Positions 1 to 8,547 of a DNA stretch of 64,000 bases are shown here, piece after piece; positions within the stretch are counted from its first letter, which is position 1; each line of letters starts with the position of its first letter. This stretch comes from Endozoicomonas sp965199185. Its GTDB lineage: Bacteria; Pseudomonadota; Gammaproteobacteria; Pseudomonadales; Endozoicomonadaceae. The position numbers and the translations under genes are program-made. Under the pieces are notes generated by a model that did not search any database, was not told the origin of the DNA, and saw nothing but the letters and a program-made list of their open reading frames with translations. The stretch spans positions 62,001 through 126,000 of the forward strand of contig CBDAQW010000043.1 of NCBI GenBank assembly GCA_965199185.1. The letters run 5' to 3'.

Positions 1-266
1 AATCGTAAACCGGTGGAGTGATAAGTTCGCACTTCTGGCAATTGGATATGACGGGAAGCGACCTGTTTCAGCTTTTTACTGAAATCCAGCTGGGCAGATT
101 TATTAAACATCATCACCATAATCCGTCTGGCATTGGCTGACGTATTGAGCAGGTTGTTAATAAGGTGTGCCAGAGTGGATGTTTTGCCAGACCCCGCAAC
201 GGCAATGCATAACGCATGAGAGGCGTTATGGTTGGCTATGGCTTGTTGATGGCTGGTCAGGTTCAT
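1..266 (-). CDS. UvrD/Rep-like superfamily 1 DNA helicase, N-terminal part (runs off window)
   Basis: The reverse strand reads open from an ATG at 264-266 to the window edge, about 88 codons. The protein begins MNLTSHQQAIANH, which fits the Q motif of SF1A helicases. A Walker A motif AVAGSGKTS follows, then MFNKSAQLDFSKKL (motif Ia region) and TYHSTGL, the counterpart of the T-F/Y-H-S motif of UvrD/Rep proteins. The family couples ATP hydrolysis to 3'-5' unwinding in repair or replication. Only the first part of domain 1A is visible, so UvrD, Rep and helicase-like effector proteins cannot be told apart. No strong ribosome-binding site precedes the ATG. Confidence 0.75.
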   Translation of the reverse strand, partial: MNLTSHQQAIANHNASHALCIAVAGSGKTSTLAHLINNLLNTSANARRIMVMMFNKSAQLDFSKKLKQVASRHIQLPEVRTYHSTGLR

Positions 267-437
267 CCGGATTGAATTACTGCAGGACAACCGCAGAGAG
301 TACCAGAGGTGGCTGGAAAGGTCTTTAGATTTTGTCGTCGATCTCCCGCTTAACAGGAGATCGACGCAATGATGAGTAGCGATTTAGAGGCTGCTTGTCG
401 GCATTTGCAGCCTACAACAAGATTATGAACAGATCCT

Positions 438-469
438 CTTAGAGGCCGTCTGAATACTCATCCGATAAA
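438..469. repeat. Dispersed intergenic repeat, copy 1 (contains GCCGTCTGAA)
   Basis: The 17-mer CTTAGAGGCCGTCTGAA (438-454) recurs exactly, inverted, at 18097-18113. The adjoining TCATCCGATAAA (458-469) recurs inverted at 18030-18041. The two blocks abut here and lie about 55 bases apart at the second site. Both copies sit just past the 3' end of a leftward gene for a presumed secreted protein. The repeat lies in a 253-base spacer between the helicase and the next gene. Function unknown. Confidence 0.55.
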
Positions 470-519
470 AAATGCATTAACCCAAGTTTACGTTGTGAGG
501 CCTTGTTGAGAAGGCTTTC

Positions 520-2295
520 TTATCGATAAATGCCCGAATGCTTGCTGCTGATGCTTGTTTGAGATCCTTTCCATATCGGTCCTGATGACTCCACAAGAGT
601 CTCTTTATCTTCTGATGAAGCTACCTGGGATAAAGAAATCGGTTTTAAATTGCTATAGCCCAGTTGCATTGCGGCAGGTTTGATGGAATGGAGTGTGAGT
701 TGATTCAGCATCCATGAAGCAAAGGGTCTGGTTGTATCGAACCTTGTTCCCAGCGCTGACATCCATGTTAGTCCAAACCAGGTAGACAAGATGGCAACCG
801 CATAGTCTTCAGCTATTTGCCAGTATCTATCCACTACGAGCAGGTTGTCTTTCAGACGCCATTGACCCGAAGACGTTGCCTGATAGACCGCGCCTGTTGG
901 AGAGGCGGCGTAATAGGGAAGCATTTTACTTGACCTCAGGGAAGTGGTACCACCGATCACTGTTGTAAATTCTTCAATGTAGGTAGGGTGAATTGTTGTC
1001 GTTTTTTTGGCCGTTGTTGCAGTGGTTGTAGGATCTGGGGCAGGCATTGGAAACACTTGCATTGGGCATATCGTTGCTATAGTCGGGTTGTACTTCGCAT
1101 ATACGCAGGCTGGAGCATGATGGAACAGCACATCAAGTAACCCGTCATTACCGCTGGTGATTTCATCTTCCTCTTCGTAGTTTTCGTAGTTGTAATCGCC
1201 GGTCGTGAAGGAGCCGCTATCATTTGTCGTTCCAAAATTGGCAAGATTTTGAATTTGTTGTGTTGAAAAGGAGTTGTGTCCCAGATGCAGGTTGCCAATA
1301 GTATTTTGCACAGCAGCGACCAGGAGGTGTGATTTGTGGTCAGAAAGCCTTGTACGTACGGACGTGATATTTTCAAAAGAATGATTTATTACTTCATCAT
1401 TTCTTGTATAGATGAGCGTAATACCCATTCCATCTTCTTCATATACACCAACATCTACATGGCTATATGAAATATCGAAGCTGTTTTCATGAAAGTAGGT
1501 TGAGCAGGTCCGGGAAGCAATCTTGTCAACGGTGACATTATTGAAAGTAATGGTATCTACATTTTGTGTGCTCACCATGCCCATATGGTAGATTTCAGCG
1601 TTGAAAGGCGTGTCGTCAGGTTGAGTAACAGACTCAGAAAAATGGACGCCATTTAACGACAGACCTTTGCCATTATCCATATTGATGAAGGTATTCCTCC
1701 TTTTGGAAGAATCCTTAAAAGAGACATTATTTATAAATAGTTGGCCGTTTTGAAAGGCATTAACATAATGCTCAGGGAAATAGGCATCTGTGGGTTCATT
1801 GATTTCAATATCGAAATTTTCAAGAAGCACGTCTGCCGACTGTATCTGCAAGAGTGTGCTTGTCATGCCTGTTGGAATGCGCTGTGGAATTGAAAAAAAC
1901 AATGTTGGTGAGTTAGTGGCATAAATGGCGATATTGTTTGCTGTTATTAGCAGTGGGTTTCTGAATGTATATTCATCATCGGTTAGTATATAAAGCGTAT
2001 CGCGTTCAGGATGGGACAGAAGGTTTTCAGCATCCTGTGACTTGACGACTTTGGCGTAGAGATAATGCTGGTTGACATGGGTTTCAACGAAACGTTGGCA
2101 GGCGCCAGCGATGCCAGGGTCTTTTGCAGCTACCTGCTGACATAGAGTTGATGTTGTTGATGTCTCTGTATGATTTTTAGTAAAGTCAGGGCTATTGAGA
2201 CTTATAGCCTGGACAGCTGCACACTTTAATAGAATGACTGGGATAAGTGTTTTCAATATCCACGTTGATTTAACATGTAACAAATGCATTTTCAT
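520..2295 (-). CDS. Secreted Thr-rich protein of unknown function, possibly beta-helical
   Basis: This 591-residue protein opens with a Sec-type signal peptide: basic n-region, hydrophobic stretch LIPVILLKCAAVQA, likely cleavage after about residue 30. Residues about 140-220 hold short repeats of the kind LLQIQSADVLLENFDI and LFINNVSFKD, which resemble the turns of a right-handed parallel beta-helix. An acidic Tyr/Glu patch (YENYEEEDE) and a Thr-rich linker near residue 420 follow, then a C-terminal region of about 150 residues with no recognised motif. I recognise no catalytic signature. The gene stands alone, read leftward, with a 740-base gene-free region upstream. It may be an exported carbohydrate-binding or surface protein, but this is inference. 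Confidence 0.6.
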   Translation of the reverse strand: MKMHLLHVKSTWILKTLIPVILLKCAAVQAISLNSPDFTKNHTETSTTSTLCQQVAAKDPGIAGACQRFVETHVNQHYLYAKVVKSQDAENLLSHPERDTLYILTDDEYTFRNPLLITANNIAIYATNSPTLFFSIPQRIPTGMTSTLLQIQSADVLLENFDIEINEPTDAYFPEHYVNAFQNGQLFINNVSFKDSSKRRNTFINMDNGKGLSLNGVHFSESVTQPDDTPFNAEIYHMGMVSTQNVDTITFNNVTVDKIASRTCSTYFHENSFDISYSHVDVGVYEEDGMGITLIYTRNDEVINHSFENITSVRTRLSDHKSHLLVAAVQNTIGNLHLGHNSFSTQQIQNLANFGTTNDSGSFTTGDYNYENYEEEDEITSGNDGLLDVLFHHAPACVYAKYNPTIATICPMQVFPMPAPDPTTTATTAKKTTTIHPTYIEEFTTVIGGTTSLRSSKMLPYYAASPTGAVYQATSSGQWRLKDNLLVVDRYWQIAEDYAVAILSTWFGLTWMSALGTRFDTTRPFASWMLNQLTLHSIKPAAMQLGYSNLKPISLSQVASSEDKETLVESSGPIWKGSQTSISSKHSGIYR

Positions 2296-3035
2296 ACCTT
2301 TATTGGCGAATCTAATCAGGATGAACGGTAAAATTTTATTCGTAACAACTCTTAATTATTGAAACAACTCCCAGCTTTAATGGAGGGAGGGAGATGTAAG
2401 TTAAGTCAGCCTATATAAACCAGTGATTGAACGCGTTGATACATCCTTATCTTGATGTTACAAATCTGAGCATTCAGGACTACTCAATGCCACTCAATAA
2501 ACGACACTATTATGATAGCTCTGATGGGTTAGCTTGATAAAATGATATAAATGACAGCATGAATTTGACTCCTGCTTAAATAGATATGTAAATAGACTAT
2601 AGATGTGCAATTGCTCAATAAATCTTCAGGACAGTATGGTAGAAGTTTTGGGATTATCAAATCAAAAAGTGGGTGTGGCTGATTTTTTAAGAGGTGATCT
2701 GTTGCTGTAATTTAATGTTTGTGCTTATTGCTTGTGTAAGTCTATCGTCGTAAAAACGTGAATGTCGTTTCGTGAAAGTCGTTTAATGTATCAGTATTTT
2801 TGATATATGCGTTCAATAAATACTGTCGATAGGCGGGTTCGGATAAACAGACTTATTCATGTTTTCTACGCAGGTTCATACCAGCGTCGTTTATAGCGCC
2901 ATTCATGAGTGCGTAAATGGTGCTCGATGCAGAGCCGCCTGTTTTCAGACCGGTCGATTTTGTTGATTTCAGTAGCCTTGCATTGGCTAACTGAAGATAA
3001 TGAGCCAATTCATCAAAAGGAATCGGGCATCGGTT
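2296..3035. other. Gene-free, AT-rich spacer of 740 bases
   Basis: The spacer lies between the leftward secreted-protein gene and rightward tdk, so it should hold both promoters. Short ORFs here lack ribosome-binding sites and recognisable products. A purine tract (GGAGGGAGGGAG near 2383) lies upstream of the leftward gene. I see no convincing hairpin terminator, tRNA or operator. Confidence 0.4.
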
Positions 3036-3623
3036 ATGGCATCACTTTATTTTTACTACTCCTCAATGGATTCGGGCAAGAGTACCTACCTGTTGCAGTC
3101 GGCTCATAACTATAGCAGTGCGGGCAAGCGGGTTTTGCTGTTAACGCCGATGGTTGATGATCGTTTCGGTGTCGGAAAAATCACCTCCCGAATTGGTTTG
3201 CAGAGTGATGCGGTGTCTATCCGGACAGAAGACCATCTGTTTGAGCAGATTACCCGTGAACAGAGCGAAGATCATATTTCCTGTGTGATGGTGGATGAAG
3301 CACAGTTTCTGACCGGTGAGCAGGTTTGGCAATTGTCGGATGTGGTGGACAGGCTGAAGATTCCTGTGCTCTGCTTTGGCTTGCGCACCGATGCCTTTGG
3401 CAAAACCTTCCCCGGCAGCGAAGTATTGTTGGGTATCGCCGATGAACTGTCGGAGTTGAAGAGTATTTGTAAACGCTGTGAAAAAAAAGCCATTATGCAA
3501 TTACGACTGGATGGCGAGGGTAATCCGGTCAGTAGCGGCAGTCAGGTGCAAATTGGCGGTAATGACAGCTACCTCTCTGTTTGTCGTAAGCACTATAAAG
3601 AGATGCTGAATATTACCAGTTGA
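3036..3623 (+). CDS. tdk: Thymidine kinase
   Basis: The enzyme phosphorylates thymidine to dTMP with ATP in the pyrimidine salvage pathway (cytoplasm). From MASLYFYYSSMDSGKST the sequence follows E. coli Tdk closely: P-loop MDSGKST near residue 10, DDRFG, then VMVDEAQFL (Walker B), the lasso/substrate region VLCFGLRTD, zinc-ligand cysteines in SICKRCEKK, and the C-terminal VCRKHYKE. I place the start at 3036 because E. coli Tdk begins at the equivalent MAQLYFYYS. An in-frame ATG at 3000 would add 12 residues without family support. An AAAAGGAA tract (3015-3022) lies somewhat far upstream of 3036. It is a single-gene unit followed by a hairpin terminator. Confidence 0.93.
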   Translation: MASLYFYYSSMDSGKSTYLLQSAHNYSSAGKRVLLLTPMVDDRFGVGKITSRIGLQSDAVSIRTEDHLFEQITREQSEDHISCVMVDEAQFLTGEQVWQLSDVVDRLKIPVLCFGLRTDAFGKTFPGSEVLLGIADELSELKSICKRCEKKAIMQLRLDGEGNPVSSGSQVQIGGNDSYLSVCRKHYKEMLNITS

Positions 3624-3726
3624 CACCCATGAGTCTTTTGGATAATTTACGACCATGCGCTGATTTGACCTTGGCTTGCGGGCGCACTACAAATGCCGCT
3701 AAAAGAAGGGTTTTCAAGAATTCCGA

Positions 3727-3759
3727 AAACCACTTTGTTTAGCGCAGAGTGGTTTTTTT
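3727..3759 (+). terminator. Rho-independent terminator after tdk
   Basis: AACCACT pairs with AGTGGTT around a loop of about 14 bases and is followed by seven T residues. It lies about 100 bases downstream of the tdk stop and upstream of metN. Confidence 0.75.
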
Positions 3760-3950
3760 GTACTTATCCATTGGTATTAAATAATAAGTACCTGTCATAA
3801 AATCCCCTGCGTTTGCTCTGGCAATCTACAAAAACAGCAGCCTTTCAGGAACTCATTTTTTTATGTACATGGGTTCCCGAACAACAATAGAAACTATGGT
3901 TCTACTGCCGCGGCCTGTGCTGTCCGGTTGAGTTATAGGCAGGAGCTTGA

Positions 3951-4982
3951 ATGATTGAATTAAAAAACCTTAATAAGGTGTTCACGGTCGGGGATAATCG
4001 TGTAAAGGCGATCGACGGTGTGGACCTGTCAGTGCCTGAAGGTACTATCTACGGGGTGATTGGCTCCAGTGGTGCCGGTAAAAGTACCCTGATCCGATGT
4101 GTAAATCTATTGGAAAAGCCGACTTCAGGCCAGGTAATCGTTGATGGTCAGGACTTGACCCAGTTGCCTGAAAAGCAACTGCGGGAAGCCCGCCGCAACA
4201 TAGGCATGATTTTCCAGCATTTTAATCTCCTTTCCAGCCGAACGGTGTACGACAATATTGCTTTGCCACTGGAGTTATCGGGTGTCAGTCAGTCTGAGAT
4301 TGAATCCGCGGTGTTGCCTTTACTCGATCTGACCGGGCTCAGTGATAAGAAAAACAGTTACCCGTCGCAGTTGTCTGGTGGGCAGAAACAGCGTGTAGCC
4401 ATTGCCAGAGCACTGGCGAGTAAGCCGAAGGTGCTGCTCTGTGATGAAGCTACGTCGGCACTGGATCCTCAGACGACCCGATCTATTCTGATACTGCTGA
4501 AAGACATTAACCGCAAGCTCAATATTACGGTTTTGATCATCACCCACGAGATGGATGTAGTGAAAACCATCTGCGATCGGGTTGCCATTATGAGTTATGG
4601 TCAGCTCATTGAAGAAAATGACGTTGAGGCGTTTTTCCTGCAACCAAAAACGGAATTAGCTCGGGAATTTGTACGCAGTGCTATCAACGAAAAACCGGTG
4701 GCTGAAATTGAAGCACGCTTTCATGGCGAGCCGACAGAAGACTCTCGTCCGGTGATTCGGATTACCTTTGTCGGGCATGGCGTGGTTGAACCGCTGATTA
4801 CCCGGACTGCACGACAGTTTGATACTGATTTTATTATTCTGCAGGCCGATGTAGAAACGGTCAACGACAAACCTATGGGTTTCCTGATGGTCGAAGTCTG
4901 CGGAAACCCCGATGATATCAATCTGTCTCTGGCGCACTTGCGCGAAAACGTTCAGGTAGAGGTGCTCGGATATGTCAACTGA
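3951..4982 (+). CDS. metN: Methionine ABC transporter ATP-binding protein MetN
   Basis: MetN is the ATPase subunit of the MetNIQ importer for D/L-methionine, acting at the cytoplasmic face of the inner membrane. Visible motifs are Walker A GSSGAGKST (residues 38-46), a Q-loop in IFQHFNLL, the ABC signature LSGGQKQR (about 141), Walker B VLLCDEATSALD and the switch His in ITHEMDVV. The C-terminal ~80 residues form the NIL domain, which in E. coli MetN binds methionine and mediates trans-inhibition. The 343-aa length is normal. AGGAG (3941-3945) sits five bases before the ATG. The gene overlaps metI by 11 bases, so the two are translationally linked. Confidence 0.95.
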   Translation: MIELKNLNKVFTVGDNRVKAIDGVDLSVPEGTIYGVIGSSGAGKSTLIRCVNLLEKPTSGQVIVDGQDLTQLPEKQLREARRNIGMIFQHFNLLSSRTVYDNIALPLELSGVSQSEIESAVLPLLDLTGLSDKKNSYPSQLSGGQKQRVAIARALASKPKVLLCDEATSALDPQTTRSILILLKDINRKLNITVLIITHEMDVVKTICDRVAIMSYGQLIEENDVEAFFLQPKTELAREFVRSAINEKPVAEIEARFHGEPTEDSRPVIRITFVGHGVVEPLITRTARQFDTDFIILQADVETVNDKPMGFLMVEVCGNPDDINLSLAHLRENVQVEVLGYVN

Positions 4983-5625
4983 TACATTGGCGCTGTTGAT
5001 GAAAGCCTTGTGGGAAACCCTTTACATGGTCGCGGTTTCCGGTGGCGTGAGTTTTGCCCTGGGTATTCCCCTTGGCGTGCTTCTCTATGTATCTAAAGAA
5101 GGGCGCATTCTGGAAAATCGCCAGCTGAATATTATTCTTGGCAGTATCGTCAATGCCGGACGATCAGTGCCGTTTATTATTCTGATGGTTGCCATTACCC
5201 CCATGACACGACTACTGACGGGTACTTCTATTGGTACTACGGCGGCGATTGTTCCTTTGACAATAGCATCCATTCCCTTTGTAGCCCGAATTGCTGAAGG
5301 TGCTTTGAACGAAGTACCCGGTGGTCTGGTCGAAGCAGCACAGGCAATGGGCGCTACCCCTTTCCAGATCATTACCCGAGTGCTTTTGCCGGAAGCTGCT
5401 GTGGGCATGATTCATGGTATGACCATCACGCTGGTGACGCTGGTCAGTTATTCCGCCATGGCCGGTGCCATTGGTGGTGGTGGTCTGGGGCAGCTAGGTA
5501 TCAGTTACGGTTATCACCGGTTTGATGGCGCGATTATGTTGTCTACGGTGGTCATTCTGATTGCGCTGGTGCAATTGCTACAGATGGCTGGTGATCAGCT
5601 GACAAAGCATTTTGATCGCAGCTGA
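4972..5625 (+). CDS. metI: Methionine ABC transporter permease MetI
   Basis: MetI is the homodimeric inner-membrane permease of MetNIQ. The 217-aa protein has five hydrophobic segments and the EAA coupling motif GGLVEAAQAMGATPFQII that docks onto MetN. The conserved C-terminal block AMAGAIGGGGLGQLGI is typical of MetI. The start ATG lies inside the end of metN (11-base overlap). The downstream substrate-binding gene metQ follows after 131 bases that contain a strong hairpin repeat, which may set the relative expression of permease and binding protein. Confidence 0.95.
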   Translation: MSTDTLALLMKALWETLYMVAVSGGVSFALGIPLGVLLYVSKEGRILENRQLNIILGSIVNAGRSVPFIILMVAITPMTRLLTGTSIGTTAAIVPLTIASIPFVARIAEGALNEVPGGLVEAAQAMGATPFQIITRVLLPEAAVGMIHGMTITLVTLVSYSAMAGAIGGGGLGQLGISYGYHRFDGAIMLSTVVILIALVQLLQMAGDQLTKHFDRS

Positions 5626-5645
5626 TAATTAGACTGATTTGTGAA

Positions 5646-5699
5646 CGTAGGTCGGTTTCCGCCCTATGGGTATCTGCCTTTGGCGGAAGCCGACCTACG
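5646..5699. repeat. Hairpin-forming dispersed repeat, copy A (between metI and metQ)
   Basis: CGTAGGTCGGTTTCCGCC (5646-5663) pairs with GGCGGAAGCCGACCTACG (5682-5699), 17 of 18 positions with one G-T wobble, around an 18-base loop. Read on the reverse strand, its core GGCAGATACCCATAGGGC also occurs in the copy at 17405, and the GTAGGTCGG arm recurs at 6607. It resembles a REP-type intergenic element. Inside the metNIQ unit it could stabilise or attenuate the mRNA. Confidence 0.7.
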
Positions 5700-5756
5700 C
5701 AAACAAATAAAAAAACTACAATGTATAACGAAAAACGAAAGTCCACGGAGTTGATC

Positions 5757-6581
5757 ATGGCTTTTAAAACACTGAAATCCCTTAAAACACTGGCAAGCAC
5801 TGCACTGCTTACAGTGGCTGTATTACTGACTGGTTGTGGTCAGAGTGATGACCAGGGCGGCCCTTTGAAAGTGGGTGTCATGTCGGGACCGGAAGCGGAT
5901 GTAATGAAGGCCGCGGTGGCGATCGCTAAAAAAGATCATAATGTTGATGTAGAACTGGTGGAGTTCTCGGATTATGTCTCTCCCAACGTCGCCCTGGCCG
6001 ATGGCAGCATTGATGCCAACGCATTCCAGCATCGTCCATATCTTGACCGTATGGTGAATGACCGTGGTTTCAAGCTGGCAGTCGTGGGTAATACGTTTGT
6101 CTATCCGATTGCCGCCTATTCTAAAAAAATCAAAGATATCAGCGAGCTGAAAGATGGCGCCAAAATCGCCATTCCTAATGATCCGAGTAACGAAGGCCGG
6201 ACTCTGATTCTTCTCGATCAGCGTGGCTATATCAAACTGAAAGATATTACCAATCTTGAAGCAACCCCGGCTGATATCGCTGAAAACCCTCGCGGTTTTG
6301 AGTTTGTCGAACTGGATGCACCACAGTTGCCACGTTCTCTGGATGATGTTGATCTGGCGTTCATCAATAGCACATACTCTGTGCCTGCCGGTTATATTCC
6401 TACCCGTGATGCGCTGCTGGTGGAGGATAAAGACTCTCCTTACGTGAACATCATTGTTTCCCGTGAAGATAATAAGACTGATCCGCGTATTATTGCTTTG
6501 GTTAAGTCTTATCAGACCGATGCCGTTGAAGCCAAAGCAGAAGAGTTGTTCAAAGGCAGCTCTGTGGCTGGCTGGAAATAA
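5757..6581 (+). CDS. metQ: Methionine-binding lipoprotein MetQ
   Basis: MetQ is the substrate-binding lipoprotein of the methionine importer, anchored in the inner membrane facing the periplasm. The signal peptide ends in the lipobox LLTGC, with the lipidated Cys at about residue 27. The mature protein carries the family blocks LKVGVMSGPEADVM, DYVSPNVALADGSIDANAFQH, PNDPSNEGR and AFINSTYSVPAG. I choose the ATG at 5757 because CGGAG (5746-5750) lies six bases upstream and it gives a normal signal peptide. An upstream ATG at 5721 would add 12 charged residues. It is the last gene of metNIQ, and a repeat hairpin with a T-run lies downstream. Confidence 0.94.
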   Translation: MAFKTLKSLKTLASTALLTVAVLLTGCGQSDDQGGPLKVGVMSGPEADVMKAAVAIAKKDHNVDVELVEFSDYVSPNVALADGSIDANAFQHRPYLDRMVNDRGFKLAVVGNTFVYPIAAYSKKIKDISELKDGAKIAIPNDPSNEGRTLILLDQRGYIKLKDITNLEATPADIAENPRGFEFVELDAPQLPRSLDDVDLAFINSTYSVPAGYIPTRDALLVEDKDSPYVNIIVSREDNKTDPRIIALVKSYQTDAVEAKAEELFKGSSVAGWK

Positions 6582-6606
6582 TTTCCGAACCGCTCCCACC
6601 CTTGAG

Positions 6607-6746
6607 CGTAGGTCGGTTTCCGCCGAAGGCAGATAAGGGCACAAGAGCCGGCAATGCGTCAGCAGACGCATAAGACCATCATCTGTCGTTAGAGACTTTG
6701 GCAGCCTGTTAGGCTGCTTGTCGGCTTCACGAAAGCCGACCTACGC
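6607..6746. repeat. Dispersed repeat, copy B, downstream of metQ
   Basis: CGTAGGTCGGTTTCCGCC opens the element at 6607, and GCCGACCTACG closes it near 6745, so its two ends are inverted repeats about 100 bases apart. An inner hairpin GTCGGCTT/AAGCCGAC (6720-6740) precedes CCTTTTTA and may end metQ transcription. The block CCGCCGAAGGCAGATA plus GGGCACAAGAG is shared with the copy at 17405. Confidence 0.65.
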
Positions 6747-6990
6747 CTTTTTATGGCATTTATTGATATAAAACAATTCTCACGCCGATTCGGTTTTTTT
6801 GAAGTTCTTTTCAGTTGAATTTCAGAAGATGCTAAAGATAATAAGCTTATGTCGTATTGTTATTTTGGTTTTCCTGAGAGCTGTGACATATTTCGGCTCC
6901 CGGAATTTCAACCCTGTCTTGTTTTTCAATTCAGTAATCAATCAGTGCGATAGGCTGGATAGTTAAAACGCAGGTGGTTGGAGGAACGGA

Positions 6991-7077
6991 ATGAAGGCGC
7001 TTTTCTGGCAGGCTCATTCTGACTGCCCGCGCGCCAGGCGCTTCCAGAAATTTCTTAATATTTCTTATATCTTATAA
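6991..7077 (+). CDS. Putative 28-aa small ORF / leader peptide upstream of tcyP
   Basis: An ATG at 6991 is preceded by GGAGG (6980-6984) at the ideal six-base distance, a better ribosome-binding site than most genes in the window have. It encodes 28 residues (MKALFWQAHSDCPRARRF..., ending NISYIL) with one Cys, and stops at 7077, 72 bases before tcyP. It could be a regulatory leader peptide for the cystine transporter operon or a fortuitous ORF. I see no clear attenuator hairpin between it and tcyP. The rest of the 6582-7149 spacer holds repeat copy B and no other gene. Confidence 0.35.
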   Translation: MKALFWQAHSDCPRARRFQKFLNISYIL

Positions 7078-7149
7078 AAGGTTCTCTTGTTTGCAGCCTT
7101 GATCTGTCAACGGTCTTCCGCTGCCCGGAGAAGTTACAGGTAGTCATCA

Positions 7150-8547
7150 ATGTCGTTTGCTGTATTTGCCAATATCGCTATTATGGTCGGGCTTATTCTT
7201 GTCCTGTACCGGTTTCAAAAAAAATATATGCCATTTACCCGTCGGGTGTTTATTGCGCTTGGTATGGGGGTAGCATACGGCACCTGTCTGCAATTCATTT
7301 ATGGCTCCGGCTCTGAAGTCACTGCTCAGTCCATCAGCTGGTTTAATATTGTCGGTAATGGCTATGTTGGTCTGCTGAAAATGATCATCGTACCATTGGT
7401 GATGGTGTCCGTTATTTCTTCCATCATCAAGCTGAAAGGCGCAGGCTCATTGGGTCGAATTACCGGCTGGGTGTTGGGCTTGTTGATGATCACGGTGTCC
7501 ATCTCGGCCCTGATCGGTATTGTTTCTGCCCTGGGCTTTGGTTTGAACGCCGAGTCGCTGATTTCCGGTGCCCGTGAAGCGGCCCGTGGTGAACAACTTC
7601 TGGCTCGCGTTGGCACTGCGGAGAGCCTGACTATCCCGGGCATGCTGATCAGCCTGATTCCATCCAATCCATTCCTGGATATGACCGGCGCTCGCAGCAC
7701 CTCCATCATTGGTGTGGTGATTTTCTCCAGCTTTGTTGGTGTAGCGGCTCTGGGTCTGCATCGTAAGCAGCCTGAAGTCTTCGCAAGTTTCGAAAAGTTC
7801 ATGAATGTGGCACAGGCCATTGTTATGCGCATTGTGACGCTGGTTCTGCGTATGACACCGTTTGGTATTCTGGCCTTGATGACCAAAGTGGTGGCTGGCA
7901 GTAATGTACAGGACATCATGCAGCTGATTCAGTTTGTTCTGGCTTCTTATGTGGCGCTGGCCGTGGTATTTGCCATGCACGTTGCTATGGTGGCCATGGC
8001 GGGTGGTAGCCCGGTTCAGTACCTGAAAAAGGTATTGCCTGCGCTGACCTTTGCATTCACTTCCCGTTCCAGTGCCGGTACTCTGCCCCTGACTATTCAG
8101 ACCATGACCAAACGTCTGGGTATCTCTGATGGTGTTGCCAACTTTGCTGGTTCCTTTGGTACCACGATTGGTCAGAACGGTTGTGCAGGTATTTACCCAG
8201 CCATGCTGGCAGTGATGATTGCACCATCGGTAGGTATTGACCCAACCAGCATCGGCTTTATCGCTACTCTGGTGGTCACCATTGCTATTGGCTCCTTTGG
8301 TGTTGCCGGTGTTGGTGGTGGTGCGACCTTTGCTGCTCTGATTGTTTTGTCGGCCCTGGGGCTGCCGGTGGAACTGGCGGGCTTGCTGATCTCTGTAGAG
8401 CCTCTGATTGATATGGGCCGTACAGCGGTTAACGTCAGTGGTTCTATTGCTACCGGTTATGTCAGTGGTCGGGCTATGGGTGAAGTTGATCCTCAGGCTC
8501 TGAAGTCCGAAGACACCTATGAACTGGATATGGAAAGTGTAGCCTGA
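7150..8547 (+). CDS. tcyP: L-cystine/cysteine symporter of the DAACS family (TcyP-like)
   Basis: This is an inner-membrane sodium/proton-coupled importer for cystine. The 465-aa protein matches E. coli TcyP (YdjN, 463 aa) in length and along its whole course. Shared blocks include SWFNIVGNGYVGLLKMI, LTPFGILALMTKVVAGSN, the re-entrant loop LTFAFTSRSSAGTLPL, GTTIGQNGCAGIYPAMLA, GVAGVGGGATFAALIVL and ISVEPLIDMGRTAVNVSGS. About eight hydrophobic segments are visible. It overlaps the flavoenzyme gene downstream by one base (TGATG), which suggests coupled translation and a joint role in cystine uptake and disulfide handling. A small ORF with a strong ribosome-binding site lies upstream. Confidence 0.9.
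   Translation: MSFAVFANIAIMVGLILVLYRFQKKYMPFTRRVFIALGMGVAYGTCLQFIYGSGSEVTAQSISWFNIVGNGYVGLLKMIIVPLVMVSVISSIIKLKGAGSLGRITGWVLGLLMITVSISALIGIVSALGFGLNAESLISGAREAARGEQLLARVGTAESLTIPGMLISLIPSNPFLDMTGARSTSIIGVVIFSSFVGVAALGLHRKQPEVFASFEKFMNVAQAIVMRIVTLVLRMTPFGILALMTKVVAGSNVQDIMQLIQFVLASYVALAVVFAMHVAMVAMAGGSPVQYLKKVLPALTFAFTSRSSAGTLPLTIQTMTKRLGISDGVANFAGSFGTTIGQNGCAGIYPAMLAVMIAPSVGIDPTSIGFIATLVVTIAIGSFGVAGVGGGATFAALIVLSALGLPVELAGLLISVEPLIDMGRTAVNVSGSIATGYVSGRAMGEVDPQALKSEDTYELDMESVA

Noticed and set aside
446..455. GCCGTCTGAA, identical to the Neisseria DNA uptake sequence (also inverted at 18097-18106)
   Set aside because: The 10-mer is part of a longer 17-base local repeat, and all genes here are gammaproteobacterial. 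Two copies in 64 kb is far below uptake-sequence density.
2909..3109. 66-codon plus-strand ORF overlapping the tdk start
   Set aside because: It overlaps tdk in another frame, has no ribosome-binding site and no recognisable product.
3780..3950. MetJ operator upstream of metN
   Set aside because: I could not find tandem AGACGTCT-like boxes, so methionine-repressor control is not supported by the sequence.
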